From: Chara braunii
Lineage: Eukaryota; Streptophyta; Charophyceae; Charales; Characeae
Assembly: GCA_003427395.1 (NCBI GenBank)
Contig: BFEA01000126.1
Span: 821,746 to 844,290, forward strand
Length of the DNA: 22,545 nt
Reading direction: 5' to 3'
Below, piece by piece: positions 9,359-15,837 of this stretch. A program made the position numbers and the translations under genes. Position 1 is the first letter of the stretch. Every line of letters begins with the position of its first letter. A model generated the notes under the pieces. It made no database searches and had not been told where the DNA came from. It worked only from the letters and a program-made list of their open reading frames with translations.

Positions 9359-10027
9359 CTATAAGCCAAAGGATGATGAAAAAAAAAAGGGAATGGCAGG
9401 CTCGAAGCAAGGGAAGGAGTGGGAAGGGGGGGAGATAGACCGATGAGGGGAATCAGATGAGGAAAGAAGGGTAATAGAAGTCGTAGGAGGAGGTTGAGAA
9501 TTGAAGGAGGAAGAAGAGGGAGGAGGAGGAGGAGGAGGGGGAGGGGGAGGAGGAGGAGAAGGAGGAGAAGGAGGAGAAGAAGGAGGAGAAGGGGTTAGAG
9601 GACAAAGGGTCAGGGATGGGGAAAAAACAAGTTTACGAAGGGAAAAATGTCGTTTTTCTTTCAAACCAGGTCGGCAAGTGCGTCGACCCGTCCGGTGATG
9701 AGAGCGAGAGTTGAGGGAAGGATCGAATGAACGGATGAAAAAACTCTCTGACATCAACAGATCGGAGTTATTATTAAGGAACAGGGGAATAACAACGTAG
9801 TTGTATAGATCAACTCTTCGAAGCCAGCGGTATAGTTTGCGATTAGCTCTAGTACCACCAGAAGACAAGGTGGAGACCACGTGCTCTTTCCATCTTGCAC
9901 TAGTCGAACGGGATGTACAACCAATATATACGTGTTTGAACAAGGGTGAAAAGATAGCATATACTACTGGACCTGGGAATAAATGAAAATCGTAATTAGA
10001 GCAAATTAATAAGCAACGAAATTTCAA
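9359..10027 (-). pseudogene. GIY-YIG endonuclease domain with proline-rich extension
   Basis: In the 222-residue frame the GIY-YIG signature is VYA (22-24) and VYIG (33-36), with Arg45 in ARWKEH, His49, the catalytic-type Glu94 in SESFFIRSFDPSLN and Asn106. The spacing fits the compact GIY-YIG nuclease of Penelope-like elements, which nicks target DNA to prime reverse transcription. Residues beyond about 110 are low-complexity, with a run of 13 prolines encoded by the purine tract at 9503-9594. The annotated Met is doubtful: a candidate splice acceptor (pyrimidine-rich, then CCCAG on the minus strand) sits at 9973, just before the GPVVYA residues. The core appears intact, but downstream coding into the RT is not open in one frame. 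Confidence 0.82.
9503..9594 (+). repeat. 92-nt pure homopurine tract (GGA/GAA)
   Basis: Every base from 9503 to 9594 on the plus strand is A or G, mostly GGA and GAA triplets, with partial mirror symmetry. It encodes the proline-rich tail of the GIY-YIG frame on the minus strand. Such tracts can adopt triplex (H-DNA) structure and expand by slippage. Confidence 0.9.
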
Positions 10028-10168
10028 CCCCCACCTAATCTGACCAGAGACAATTAAAATAACAATGAGTCAGAAAATATACAATACCTCATCCGTCAGC
10101 AAAAACTCTCAGTAATCCCTACAGAAAAGAACCAAACTCCATAAATATGATGCGCTCAGGGAGTCCCC

Positions 10169-11507
10169 CTAGCCATCGATATTCTCTTCGACTGACGAGG
10201 GGTATTGTTGATCATGATCATCATCCTCTCGCGCAGATTTGGACTTCACCCAGTCGTCGAAGTCTCGTCTAGCTCGGATTTCGGCGACGTCGGCCTTATC
10301 TTGGTCCACCTGAATATAGGATATACCTTCCTCTTTACAAAGTGCCTCCAAATCCTGCTTCTTCCCCATACGTAATTCCTTGAGTCTTTTTTGGCGGAAG
10401 GTCTGAAGCTTCGTTTCCTCCAATTCTTGAGCACCATTCGAAGCTCCGTGAACCTTCTCCTACCTTGTCTTGCCCCCATCCTTATCATCATTCTCACTGT
10501 CTTCATCGGAATCCTCCTCGACAACATCCATGGTAGATTTCAGGTTCCTCGGAGTTGTTTTCTTCGCGGTAGCCATACGCCTAATGGATTTGCGAATTCT
10601 TGAGTCACCTGCTATCGCCATCCGATCTTTGAGGCACTTGGCCTCCCGAAATGCCATCTCCTTAGCAGCCAGCACCTCTTTGTAAGCTTTGTAGAGCCCC
10701 TCCATATCCTTGGGCGTATTCATCATGCTTGCATCAGCATACCCTCCAGTTTTTCCTCGCGACAGAGCCTCCGGCGGACGTCTCTCAACCACCCCTTCAA
10801 CACTCCTCTTCCCCCCATTGCGAATAAGGATTAATTCATCCTTTAGCTCACTAAATTCGTTCCTCAGATGCGTGTTCTCTTTCTTGAGGGAAGAGACTTC
10901 GGAACTCTTCGCTTCCAGAGCCTTCCTAAGTTCGTTCAACTCGTCAATCAGCATCTGCAGGGCGAGTAAGGCATCTTTGTCCTGCTGAGACATGAAGGCT
11001 TCTGTTGTCCTGCCTTCAGCTTAAGCTCTTCGATCTCCATCCGAAGTTTGTCCTCTTCACTACAATGATTTTGCGCCTTCACAAGAGCATCCTTCTCCTT
11101 GCGTAGAGCATCGAGGGATGACTTCGAAGCCGCATTGCAGTTCGACTTGAGTTCATCCATCTCCCTACGAAGCTTATTGATGTCAGACTCCTCGTCGCCC
11201 GGTAGTTCAACCTTCCTTCCCAACACCGATTCACACACCGCTTTGACATTGATCTGAATGATGTGTCCGGTAGTCTCGCCTCTTGCGCTTCCTTCTCTTT
11301 CTTTTCCTCTGCTCGTCTTGATTCAACCTCCTGAAGTTTCTTCTTCTCCTCTTCAAGTGATAACAGCCTAGTTGTTTCCCTCTTCTTCTGCTCTAAAAGT
11401 AACCCATAAATTTTGTCCACCTTATCTTCTTGCTCCCTATCCCTAGATCCACCAGACCAGTAACCCATAAAATGGAAAATACAACAATCCTCAGTGAAAG
11501 GCTCCAC
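10169..11507 (-). pseudogene. Coiled-coil ORF1-like protein with SAP-like C-terminal module
   Basis: Three overlapping minus-strand frames together make one heptad-rich protein. 11507 to about 11270 has DREQEDKVDKIYGLLLEQKK and an EEEKKKLQEVESRRAEEKKE region. About 11240-11000 has NKLRREMDELKS and DKLRMEIEELKLK. 10993-10169 has LIDELNELRKALEAKSSEV, an acidic patch (EEDSDEDSENDDKD) and GKKQDLEALCKEEGISYIQV, which resembles a SAP/HeH-type nucleic-acid-binding helix pair. The last frame is interrupted only by one in-frame TAG at 10462-10460 (after DGGKTR), and reading continues in the same frame to the stop at 10171-10169. Two frameshifts and one amber mark it as a pseudogene. The role (RNA or DNA packaging, gag- or ORF1-like) is inferred. 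It could instead be a gag fragment of a different element. Confidence 0.6.
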
Positions 11508-11631
11508 ATACTACGCAGCGTCGTAGACAGGGACTCACTACAACATGAAATGAACGTAGACAGTGCGCCTGGCTTTTTGCCTTCGCAGAAACGAGTTTGG
11601 GGCTGCACAGCCAAACATAGCATGAACACTC

Positions 11632-11725
11632 TGTCAGAGTTTCTGCCCATGGATGTCAGAGTGTCCTCCCACAGAGTGTCAGAGTGTCCTCCCACGGCTG
11701 TCAGAGCGTCCTCGCACAGAAGGTC
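11632..11725 (+). repeat. 22-23-bp minisatellite, four units
   Basis: TGTCAGAG begins at 11632, 11655, 11678 and 11700, and the last three units read TGTCAGAG(t/c)GTCCTC(c/g)CAC. The first unit is diverged. Confidence 0.85.
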
Positions 11726-11902
11726 ATGATGGCACATGCACCTTTGAACCCATCCCCCACTCCAAGTGGGGTATGTAGTTCGACGGAAGATGGGCAGGGT
11801 AGGGGGCTTTGTATTCGGGCGGAATGATTTTTCAGCACCAAAAAACAAAAACGAAAGTCTTTGTATTTTATGCACCTAGGAACAACCGATGGATGTGCAG
11901 CT

Positions 11903-12006
11903 CGGGGGCTAGGTCCCACTTACACAAATTAAGCTATATTGACCGTAGATCGCAAAGATAAACTGCCAGAATCTCTTTACGTGTGCAAGTGGGACCTTGC
12001 CCCCGG
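11903..12006. mobile_element. MITE, GTCCCACTTGCAC family, copy A
   Basis: The left end is CGGGGGCTAGGTCCCACTTA and the right end, complemented, is CGGGGGCAAGGTCCCACTTG, flanking an interior that contains GACCGTAGATCGCAAAGAT. Total is about 104 bp. The two ends differ consistently (GCTAGG against GCAAGG) in all full copies, so the element has an orientation. No transposase is encoded and the target duplication is uncertain. Confidence 0.8.
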
Positions 12007-12026
12007 ATGCATCTCAGACGTCGCCT

Positions 12027-12092
12027 GGGGCCACACACGTTGAGCTAGTTCAACGTCGAACTGGCTCAAAGGTGTATGTGGGACTTAGCCCC
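12027..12092. mobile_element. Hairpin derivative related to the GTCCCACTTGCAC family
   Basis: The right end complements to GGGGCTAAGTCCCACATAC, close to the family terminus; the left end GGGGCCACACACG has lost the TAAGTCC segment. Inside, TTGAGCTAGTTC pairs with GAACTGGCTCAA (one mismatch). It lies between copies A and B, which makes a three-element cluster. Confidence 0.55.
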
Positions 12093-12098
12093 TCGGCT

Positions 12099-12200
12099 CG
12101 GGGGCTAGGTCCCACTTGCACGAATTAAGCGATACTGACCGTAGATAAGAGAGATCAACGGCCAGATTCTCGTAATCCTTGCAAGTGGGACCTTGCCCCT
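12099..12200. mobile_element. MITE, GTCCCACTTGCAC family, copy B
   Basis: Left end CGGGGGCTAGGTCCCACTTG and right end, complemented, AGGGGCAAGGTCCCACTTGC. The interior holds ACTGACCGTAGATAAGAGAG and GATCAACGGCCAGATTCTCG. The right half is almost identical to the partial copies at 12761 and 12905, so this subfamily amplified recently. Confidence 0.82.
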
Positions 12201-12418
12201 GGTGGGGCAGGACAACCTGTCGTCCCTGTTTTTTCTTTCCTTTTTACTATCTTGATCATGTAATTGCCCCTTAATAGTCTTAGGAGTAGGTAGTGGAAGG
12301 TAAACAAACACAAGTTGAGAGAAGAATATAGACAGGAAAAAAAAAAAAGAAAAAAAAAAAATGCAATTTCGGGAGAAAAAAAAAAGAAAAAAGGAATGTG
12401 CACGCGAAAGCCCCTGCA
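12201..12418. other. Low-complexity A-rich stretch, no gene
   Basis: Contains A/G-broken poly(A) at about 12338-12361 and 12376-12392. Open frames here are driven by Phe/Lys runs and have no domain. Confidence 0.4.
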
Positions 12419-12563
12419 ATGCAAAGAAAATGTTTGTTTGCATGGGCTGGCACGTGTACAATCTACGACATGTGGTGTTCTGGTCTAGCCAGCCATAAAG
12501 TCCGTACTATGCAAAGAAAATGTTTGTTTTCATGGGCTGGCACGTGTACAATCTACGGCACGT
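12419..12563 (+). repeat. Tandem pair of a 55-bp repeat, 90 bp apart
   Basis: ATGCAAAGAAAATGTTTGTT, then CATGGGCTGGCACGTG and TACAATCTACG, occur at 12419-12473 and 12509-12563 with about three substitutions. Confidence 0.9.
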
Positions 12564-12656
12564 GTAATGACTTCTTTTTTTTTTTTCTTTTTTTTTCTTT
12601 CTAGAAAACAGCCCGAACGGTTGCAACAGCCCGAATTATTTTTCATGCTGAGGGCT

Positions 12657-12669
12657 GAAAAGGCCACGC

Positions 12670-12711
<42 letters not shown>

Positions 12712-12726
12712 AAGAAAAGGCCACGC
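12657..12726 (+). mobile_element. Near-naked poly(A) insertion with 13-bp duplication
   Basis: GAAAAGGCCACGC occurs at 12657-12669 and 12714-12726; between them are C, 39 A and GAAA. The homologous copy at 13408-13419 reads GAAAAGGCCACC running straight into TTGTCAG, that is, an empty site. This supports insertion of an A tract with target duplication rather than simple slippage. Confidence 0.8.
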
Positions 12727-12760
12727 GATGTCAGATTGGACACAATATTGAATTTACCTG

Positions 12761-12814
12761 GGGCAAGGTCCCACTTGCACGGATTACGAGAATCTGGCCG
12801 TTGATCTCTGTTAT
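12761..12814. mobile_element. GTCCCACTTGCAC family, copy D (one half only)
   Basis: The complement matches the right half of copy B (12099-12200) almost exactly, from GAGATCAACGGCCAG to the terminal GGGACCTTGCCC. It lies between ATTTACCTG and CTGGTTAG of the surrounding SINE-like copy. The other terminus is missing. Confidence 0.75.
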
Positions 12815-12904
12815 GCTGGTTAGTCCGATGATAATACCCCAAGGCCATCGCCCTTTTAAGAAAAACAAAAAGATTGAAAAAAAAAAGTAGAATCCCTCGC
12901 TCCA

Positions 12905-12966
12905 GGGCAAGGTCCCACTTGCACTGATTACGAGAATCTGGCCGTTGAGTGGGACCTAGCCCCCCG
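12905..12966. mobile_element. GTCCCACTTGCAC family, copy E (internally deleted)
   Basis: Both termini are present (GGGCAAGGTCCCACTTGCAC and GTGGGACCTAGCCCCCC), but the left-arm side of the interior has been deleted, leaving only about 62 bp. Confidence 0.75.
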
Positions 12967-13043
12967 AAAGCAGTGCTGTGCTGTTTCCCCGCCTCCCCCA
13001 AAAAACACGAGGAAAAGAGAGCTGCCCAGAGAGTGCTCAGAAG

Positions 13044-13044
13044 G

Positions 13045-13072
<28 letters not shown>
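13044..13072 (+). repeat. Poly(A) tract
   Basis: About 29 A. The flanks share only AGAGTG (left at about 13030, right at 13073), which is too short to call a duplication. Confidence 0.7.
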
Positions 13073-13075
<3 letters not shown>

Positions 13076-13097
13076 TGGGGTTATAGGGATATGAATT

Positions 13098-13233
13098 TTG
13101 GTAAGGCACGCAAGTGGCATTCAGGGGGTCTTGGGTTCAATCCCCATTGGCCTCATGTACCTTCCTGGGCATGCTTGGCGCCCACCACCTAGAGATAGCC
13201 CGTCGGTCCCCCCAATTGGCATTAAGAAAAAAA
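13098..13233 (+). mobile_element. Possible tRNA-related SINE
   Basis: A pol III B-box-like GGTTCAATCCC is at 13134-13144, with a GGCACGCAAGTGG segment 25-30 bp upstream as a weak A box. An A-rich tail follows at about 13225-13233, giving a unit of about 135 bp. The A box is poor and no target duplication was found. Confidence 0.45.
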
Positions 13234-13364
13234 AAGCAGTCTCTGCTGATGTGTTATAGGGGGAGGGGTGATCGGGGAGGCACAGCGACTGGCCGCTCAG
13301 ATCATGCTCGGTCCCTCTGCCACCGGCTGTCCCCTGGCCGGTGCCCCCGGTTGGGGGTTCCCTG

Positions 13365-13402
13365 AAGGCTATCAGGCCACCCTAAGGCTATCAGGCCACC
13401 CT
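13365..13402 (+). repeat. 19-bp tandem duplication
   Basis: AAGGCTATCAGGCCACCCT occurs twice with no spacer (13365-13383, 13384-13402). Confidence 0.95.
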
Positions 13403-13403
13403 G

Positions 13404-13510
13404 GGCTGAAAAGGCCACCGTTGTCAGATTAGACACAAGATTGAATTTACCTGAGCTGGTTAGTCCAATGATAATACCTCAAGGCCATCGCCCTTTTCAA
13501 AAAAAAAAGT
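13404..13510 (+). mobile_element. SINE-like 3' segment, uninterrupted copy
   Basis: This is the reference copy for 12640-12885. It ends with CTGGTTAGTCCAATGATAAT, ACCTCAAGGCCATCGCCC, TTTTC and about 10 A. The tail (TCCAATGATAA, CAAGGCC, GCCC/T-rich end) is clearly related to the tails of the tRNA-headed SINEs at 13782 and 14431, so these belong to one superfamily. Confidence 0.65.
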
Positions 13511-13578
13511 AGAGCAGAGTATAATGACCTTCTTTTGGCTCTTACGAATAGGTCCTTTCCTGTCTGGCACCACAGCCC

Positions 13579-13618
13579 ACCACTGTAGGTTTTTTTTTTT
13601 TTTTTATTAACCACTGTA
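13579..13618 (-). mobile_element. Short poly(A) insertion (minus strand) with 9-bp duplication
   Basis: ACCACTGTA occurs at 13579-13587 and 13610-13618. Between are GG, 16 T and ATTA. It is the same architecture as 12657-12726 but with a shorter flank repeat, so chance is less excluded. Confidence 0.5.
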
Positions 13619-13678
13619 ATTATGACACCTGTGCCTCTGTCATGGCCGCTACTTTCATTGAAAAAACTCGGCAGCTGG

Positions 13679-13706
13679 TTTTTTTTTTTTTTTTTTTTTT
13701 TTTTTT
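13679..13706 (+). repeat. Poly(T) tract
   Basis: About 28 T, without a flanking direct repeat that I can find. Confidence 0.7.
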
Positions 13707-13773
13707 CCCTTCAAATTCAATTTCATTCCAAAATAACATCAGAGGCCGAAAACCTCAGCTGTTTGTTTTTCCA

Positions 13774-13988
13774 GCACGTGTTTTTTTTTTTTTTCTTTAT
13801 TAAAAAAAGGGGTGACGGTCTTGAGATATTATCATTGAGCTGACCGGCCCCAAGCAATTCATTAGCATTAGTAGTAGTTGGTTTCACTTGTCAAGTTCCA
13901 TCATCATCTGGATTCGAACACAGCACCTGGTCTGTATTTCAACAGTTCATGGGTGTACCCACTGAGCTAGGCTCTTGGGTGCACGTGT
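13774..13988 (-). mobile_element. tRNA-derived SINE (SINE1) with 8-bp target duplication
   Basis: On the minus strand the body runs from 13980 to 13782. It has a pol III A box TAGCTCAGTGGG (13969-13958), a B box TGTTCGAATCC (13920-13910), a tRNA-unrelated middle with AACCAACTACTA, a GGTCAGCTCAATGATAA tail and a terminal A tract. GCACGTGT flanks it at 13774-13781 and 13981-13988. Tail similarity to the copies at 12640, 13404 and 14431 defines the family. It gives the empty site for the MITE in SINE2. Confidence 0.88.
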
Positions 13989-14182
13989 GTTTTTTGCCTA
14001 TTTGAAACAGGGCGGGCGGGCGCTCACAGTCGGATAGAATCTCGCAGTCGGATAGGATCTCCAAAGAGTTCCCGGCAGGCGTTCACTGTCAGGTGAGGGT
14101 CGGCGCAGGGGGGCTCACGGTTGTGGGGTACTTGGGGTAGTGAGGTTTTCGGCCTCGCTCCACTCTACTCTACTTCTTGTGC

Positions 14183-14291
14183 TACCGTCTTCCCCCGAAC
14201 ATAACGCACCCTGAAAATGAACGTATGCAAGGCATGTTTCCGGCCCAATACGGTCAAACTGAGGGTGCGTTGTGTTCGGGGGAAGACGGTA
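14183..14291. mobile_element. 105-bp MITE, TA-flanked, Tc1/mariner-pogo-like ends (copy 1)
   Basis: The element is 14185-14289. Its 28-bp arms have one mismatch and begin CCGTCTTCCCCCGAACATAA, and TA flanks both sides. A stretch similar to the end of the 120-bp hairpin element (GGCCTCGCT, then CACT and CTACTC) lies just upstream at 14149-14170. Confidence 0.82.
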
Positions 14292-14443
14292 GTGGTGCCT
14301 GCTCCTATTAGCACTCCTACCATAGCATCATCCAGGAAGGTTTAAAGTTGAAACCAACAAAAAAAAAAAACAAAAAAACTGTATTCAAAAGTCCTTTGGG
14401 ATGTGTGAGACTCTTGAAAACCGAGGAGAAGTACCCAAGAGGC

Positions 14444-14552
14444 TACAGTCTTCCCCCGAATACAACGTACGGTCATTATAGCTGAATTTAGACCGACAGA
14501 TACGCCAAATTCGGCTATAATGACCGTACGTTGTATTCGGGGGAAGACTGTA
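14444..14552. mobile_element. 105-bp MITE, TA-flanked (copy 2), inside SINE2
   Basis: The element is 14446-14550. Arms of 44 nt (14446-14489, 14507-14550) have one mismatch and a 17-nt loop, starting CAGTCTTCCCCCGAATACAA. It is flanked by TA at 14444-14445 and 14551-14552. SINE1 reads CCCAAGAGCC-TA-GCTC at the same point, so TA is the duplicated target. The same length and end motif as copy 1 place both in one family, although their interiors differ. Confidence 0.92.
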
Positions 14553-14640
14553 GCTCTCGGTGGGGACCACACCCATGAACTGTTGAAATACAGACCAGGT
14601 GCTGTGTTCGAATCCAGATGATGGAACTTGATGAATAAAG

Positions 14641-14760
14641 GGCCTCGCTGCACTACTCTCCAGATGCACAAAAGACAACAAAAATGGCAATGTATCTTTC
14701 CATGTTCTAGCGTTGCATTCAGTCTCATTTTGCACATTTGGAGAGTAGTGCAGCGAGGAC
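14641..14760. mobile_element. 120-bp hairpin element inside SINE2
   Basis: Left arm from 14641 reads GGCCTCGCTGCACTACTCTC. The right arm, complemented from 14760, reads GTCCTCGCTGCACTACTCTC, extending to 33 nt with about four mismatches. The target duplication is not visible, and the SINE sequence at the joint has diverged. Partial relatives of the ends occur near 14149-14170 and 15150-15183. Confidence 0.8.
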
Positions 14761-14894
14761 CAAAACCAACTACTAACTACTAATGAATTACCTGGGGCGG
14801 TCAGCTCAATGATAACATGTCAAGGCCGTTGGCCTCTTTAAAAAAGAAAGAAGAAGAAAAAAAAAAAAAACAAAAAAAAAAAAAACGAGGAGAA

Positions 14895-15257
14895 TGGCCG
14901 AAATCAGTACTAGCCTTATTTAGACAAAACAAAACAGCTTGTTATTAGTAGTAGTAGAGAAAAGATTGGACATTCTTCTTGTACGTATGAATTTTTGCTC
15001 TGGTATTTTTACAGCAAGACAGCTTTGTACGGACTGCATGCAGCGGAGTGCATTTGGATCTGGTGGGAGAAGCGTTGGTCGAACTTCGCTGCAAGGGACT
15101 GAGAACTTCGTAGTGGACAGAATTCTACCGGCCAACCGGGCTAAGGGCCTAACTACACCACTCATCAAATGTGCAAAATGAGGGGCATACTCATACTAGG
15201 ACGGAATTCTCCACCCACAGCCCTTCTCCCTCCGAACACTCTCTTTCTCCCCCCTTC
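14895..15257. other. No recognised gene
   Basis: An open frame on each strand of about 80 residues (14939-15181 plus, 15168-14920 minus) has no recognisable domain. CATCAAATGTGCAAAATGAG at about 15165-15183 resembles the inner arm of the 120-bp hairpin element. Confidence 0.4.
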
Positions 15258-15408
15258 TTAAACCACCAGTACTTGGGCACTGGGCGCCGCGCCGGCCGCA
15301 CCTTTTTTGAAGCGGCGCGGGCTGTCGATACGATTTATCGACGGCCCGCCGGTATCGAAATTCTCGTAGCGTTAACGCTAAGGCGTCGCCCAAGTACTGG
15401 TGGTTTAA
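15258..15408. mobile_element. 143-bp TIR element with TTAA flanks
   Basis: Outer arms ACCACCAGTACTTGGGC (15262-15278) and its exact complement (15388-15404) are flanked by TTAA at 15258-15261 and 15405-15408. TTAA is the piggyBac-type target, but since TTAA is itself palindromic it may simply be part of a 21-bp inverted repeat. The GC-rich interior holds nested inverted repeats, including GGGCTGTCGATA with TATCGACGGCCC, and the 14-bp palindrome TAGCGTTAACGCTA at 15367-15380. Confidence 0.75.
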
Positions 15409-15696
15409 CCCCCCCCCCCACTCCCCCCCAACCGGCCCCCTGCCTTCTTCAACACATTCTTTCACCATCCGCAGTCCTCCTTCCTCCCGCCTCTGTTCGT
15501 TTGCTTGTTTGTCTATGTTTGTGGGCCATGTGTACATGTGTGTCCATGTTTGCGCGCGTGTGTCCGCAGGTTTGTGGATGCACGTTCGCTTGTCTATATG
15601 TGTGGGCAGTGCTGCACGTGCATGCAGTGCTGCCTGTTTGTTTGTGTGGGTGTGCGAGTGCACATGCGGCGCGCCACGTGGCGGGATGATGCCAGA

Positions 15697-15837
15697 GGAG
15701 GAGATGTTGTGACATGCTTGCCCTGGTGGGATGCTGCAAGTGCCAGGCCAAGCATGTCACAACATCTCCTCCGTGTGACATGCTTGCCCTGGTAGGATGC
15801 TGCAAGTGCCAGCGGAGGAGATGTTGTGACATGCTTG
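15697..15837. repeat. Triple repeat in +, -, + orientation
   Basis: The 24-mer starting GGAGGAGATGTTGTGACATG is at 15697-15720 (plus), 15749-15772 (minus) and 15814-15837 (plus). In addition GACATGCTTGCCCTGGT(g/a)GG with ATGCTGCAAGTGCCAG is directly repeated at 15711 and 15777 (66 bp apart). Either half can fold against the middle copy. Confidence 0.92.

Larger units (their letters stand above)
6980..11507 (-). mobile_element. Decayed Penelope-like retroelement, GIY-YIG upstream of RT
   Basis: On the minus strand, in 5' to 3' order, lie a coiled-coil/SAP-like ORF1 (11507-10169), a GIY-YIG nuclease (about 9972-9700), a proline-rich tract, and a reverse transcriptase (9118-6980). GIY-YIG paired with this RT type defines Penelope-like elements. 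In canonical members the nuclease is C-terminal; the N-terminal order seen here matches the permuted group reported from green algae, protists and invertebrates. Multiple frameshifts, stops, a tandem duplication and a deletion in the RT core mean it is dead. I could not find flanking target duplications, and the inclusion of ORF1 in the same element is inferred from strand and proximity. Confidence 0.75.
12640..12885 (+). mobile_element. SINE-like copy interrupted by poly(A) and by a partial MITE
   Basis: Relative to 13404-13510, this copy has the same order: GGGCTGAAAAGGCCAC, TGTCAGATT(g/a)GACACAA, ATTGAATTTACCTG, CTGGTTAGTCC(g/a)ATGATAA and AAGGCCATCGCCCTTTT with an A-rich tail. It carries two insertions absent from the other copy: a poly(A) with a flanking duplication at 12657-12726, and half of a GTCCCACTTGCAC element at 12761-12814. 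The 5' end of the element is unclear. Confidence 0.7.
14422..14894 (+). mobile_element. tRNA-derived SINE (SINE2), split by two hairpin elements
   Basis: The body is 14431-14885 with CGAGGAGAA duplicated at 14422-14430 and 14886-14894. The head (CCCAAGAGGC, then the A box remnant), B box TGTTCGAATCC at 14605-14615, AACCAACTACTA middle and GGTCAGCTCAATGATAAC tail follow SINE1. MITE copy 2 sits inside the A box at a TA and the 120-bp hairpin sits in the middle region. Removing both leaves a SINE of about 220 bp including the tail, in line with SINE1. Confidence 0.88.

Noticed and set aside
11632-12966. CRISPR-like array because of short repeats with spacers
   Set aside because: The 22-23-bp units are head to tail without spacers, and the GTCCCACTTGCAC repeats are inverted ends of about 100-bp elements in a eukaryotic context.
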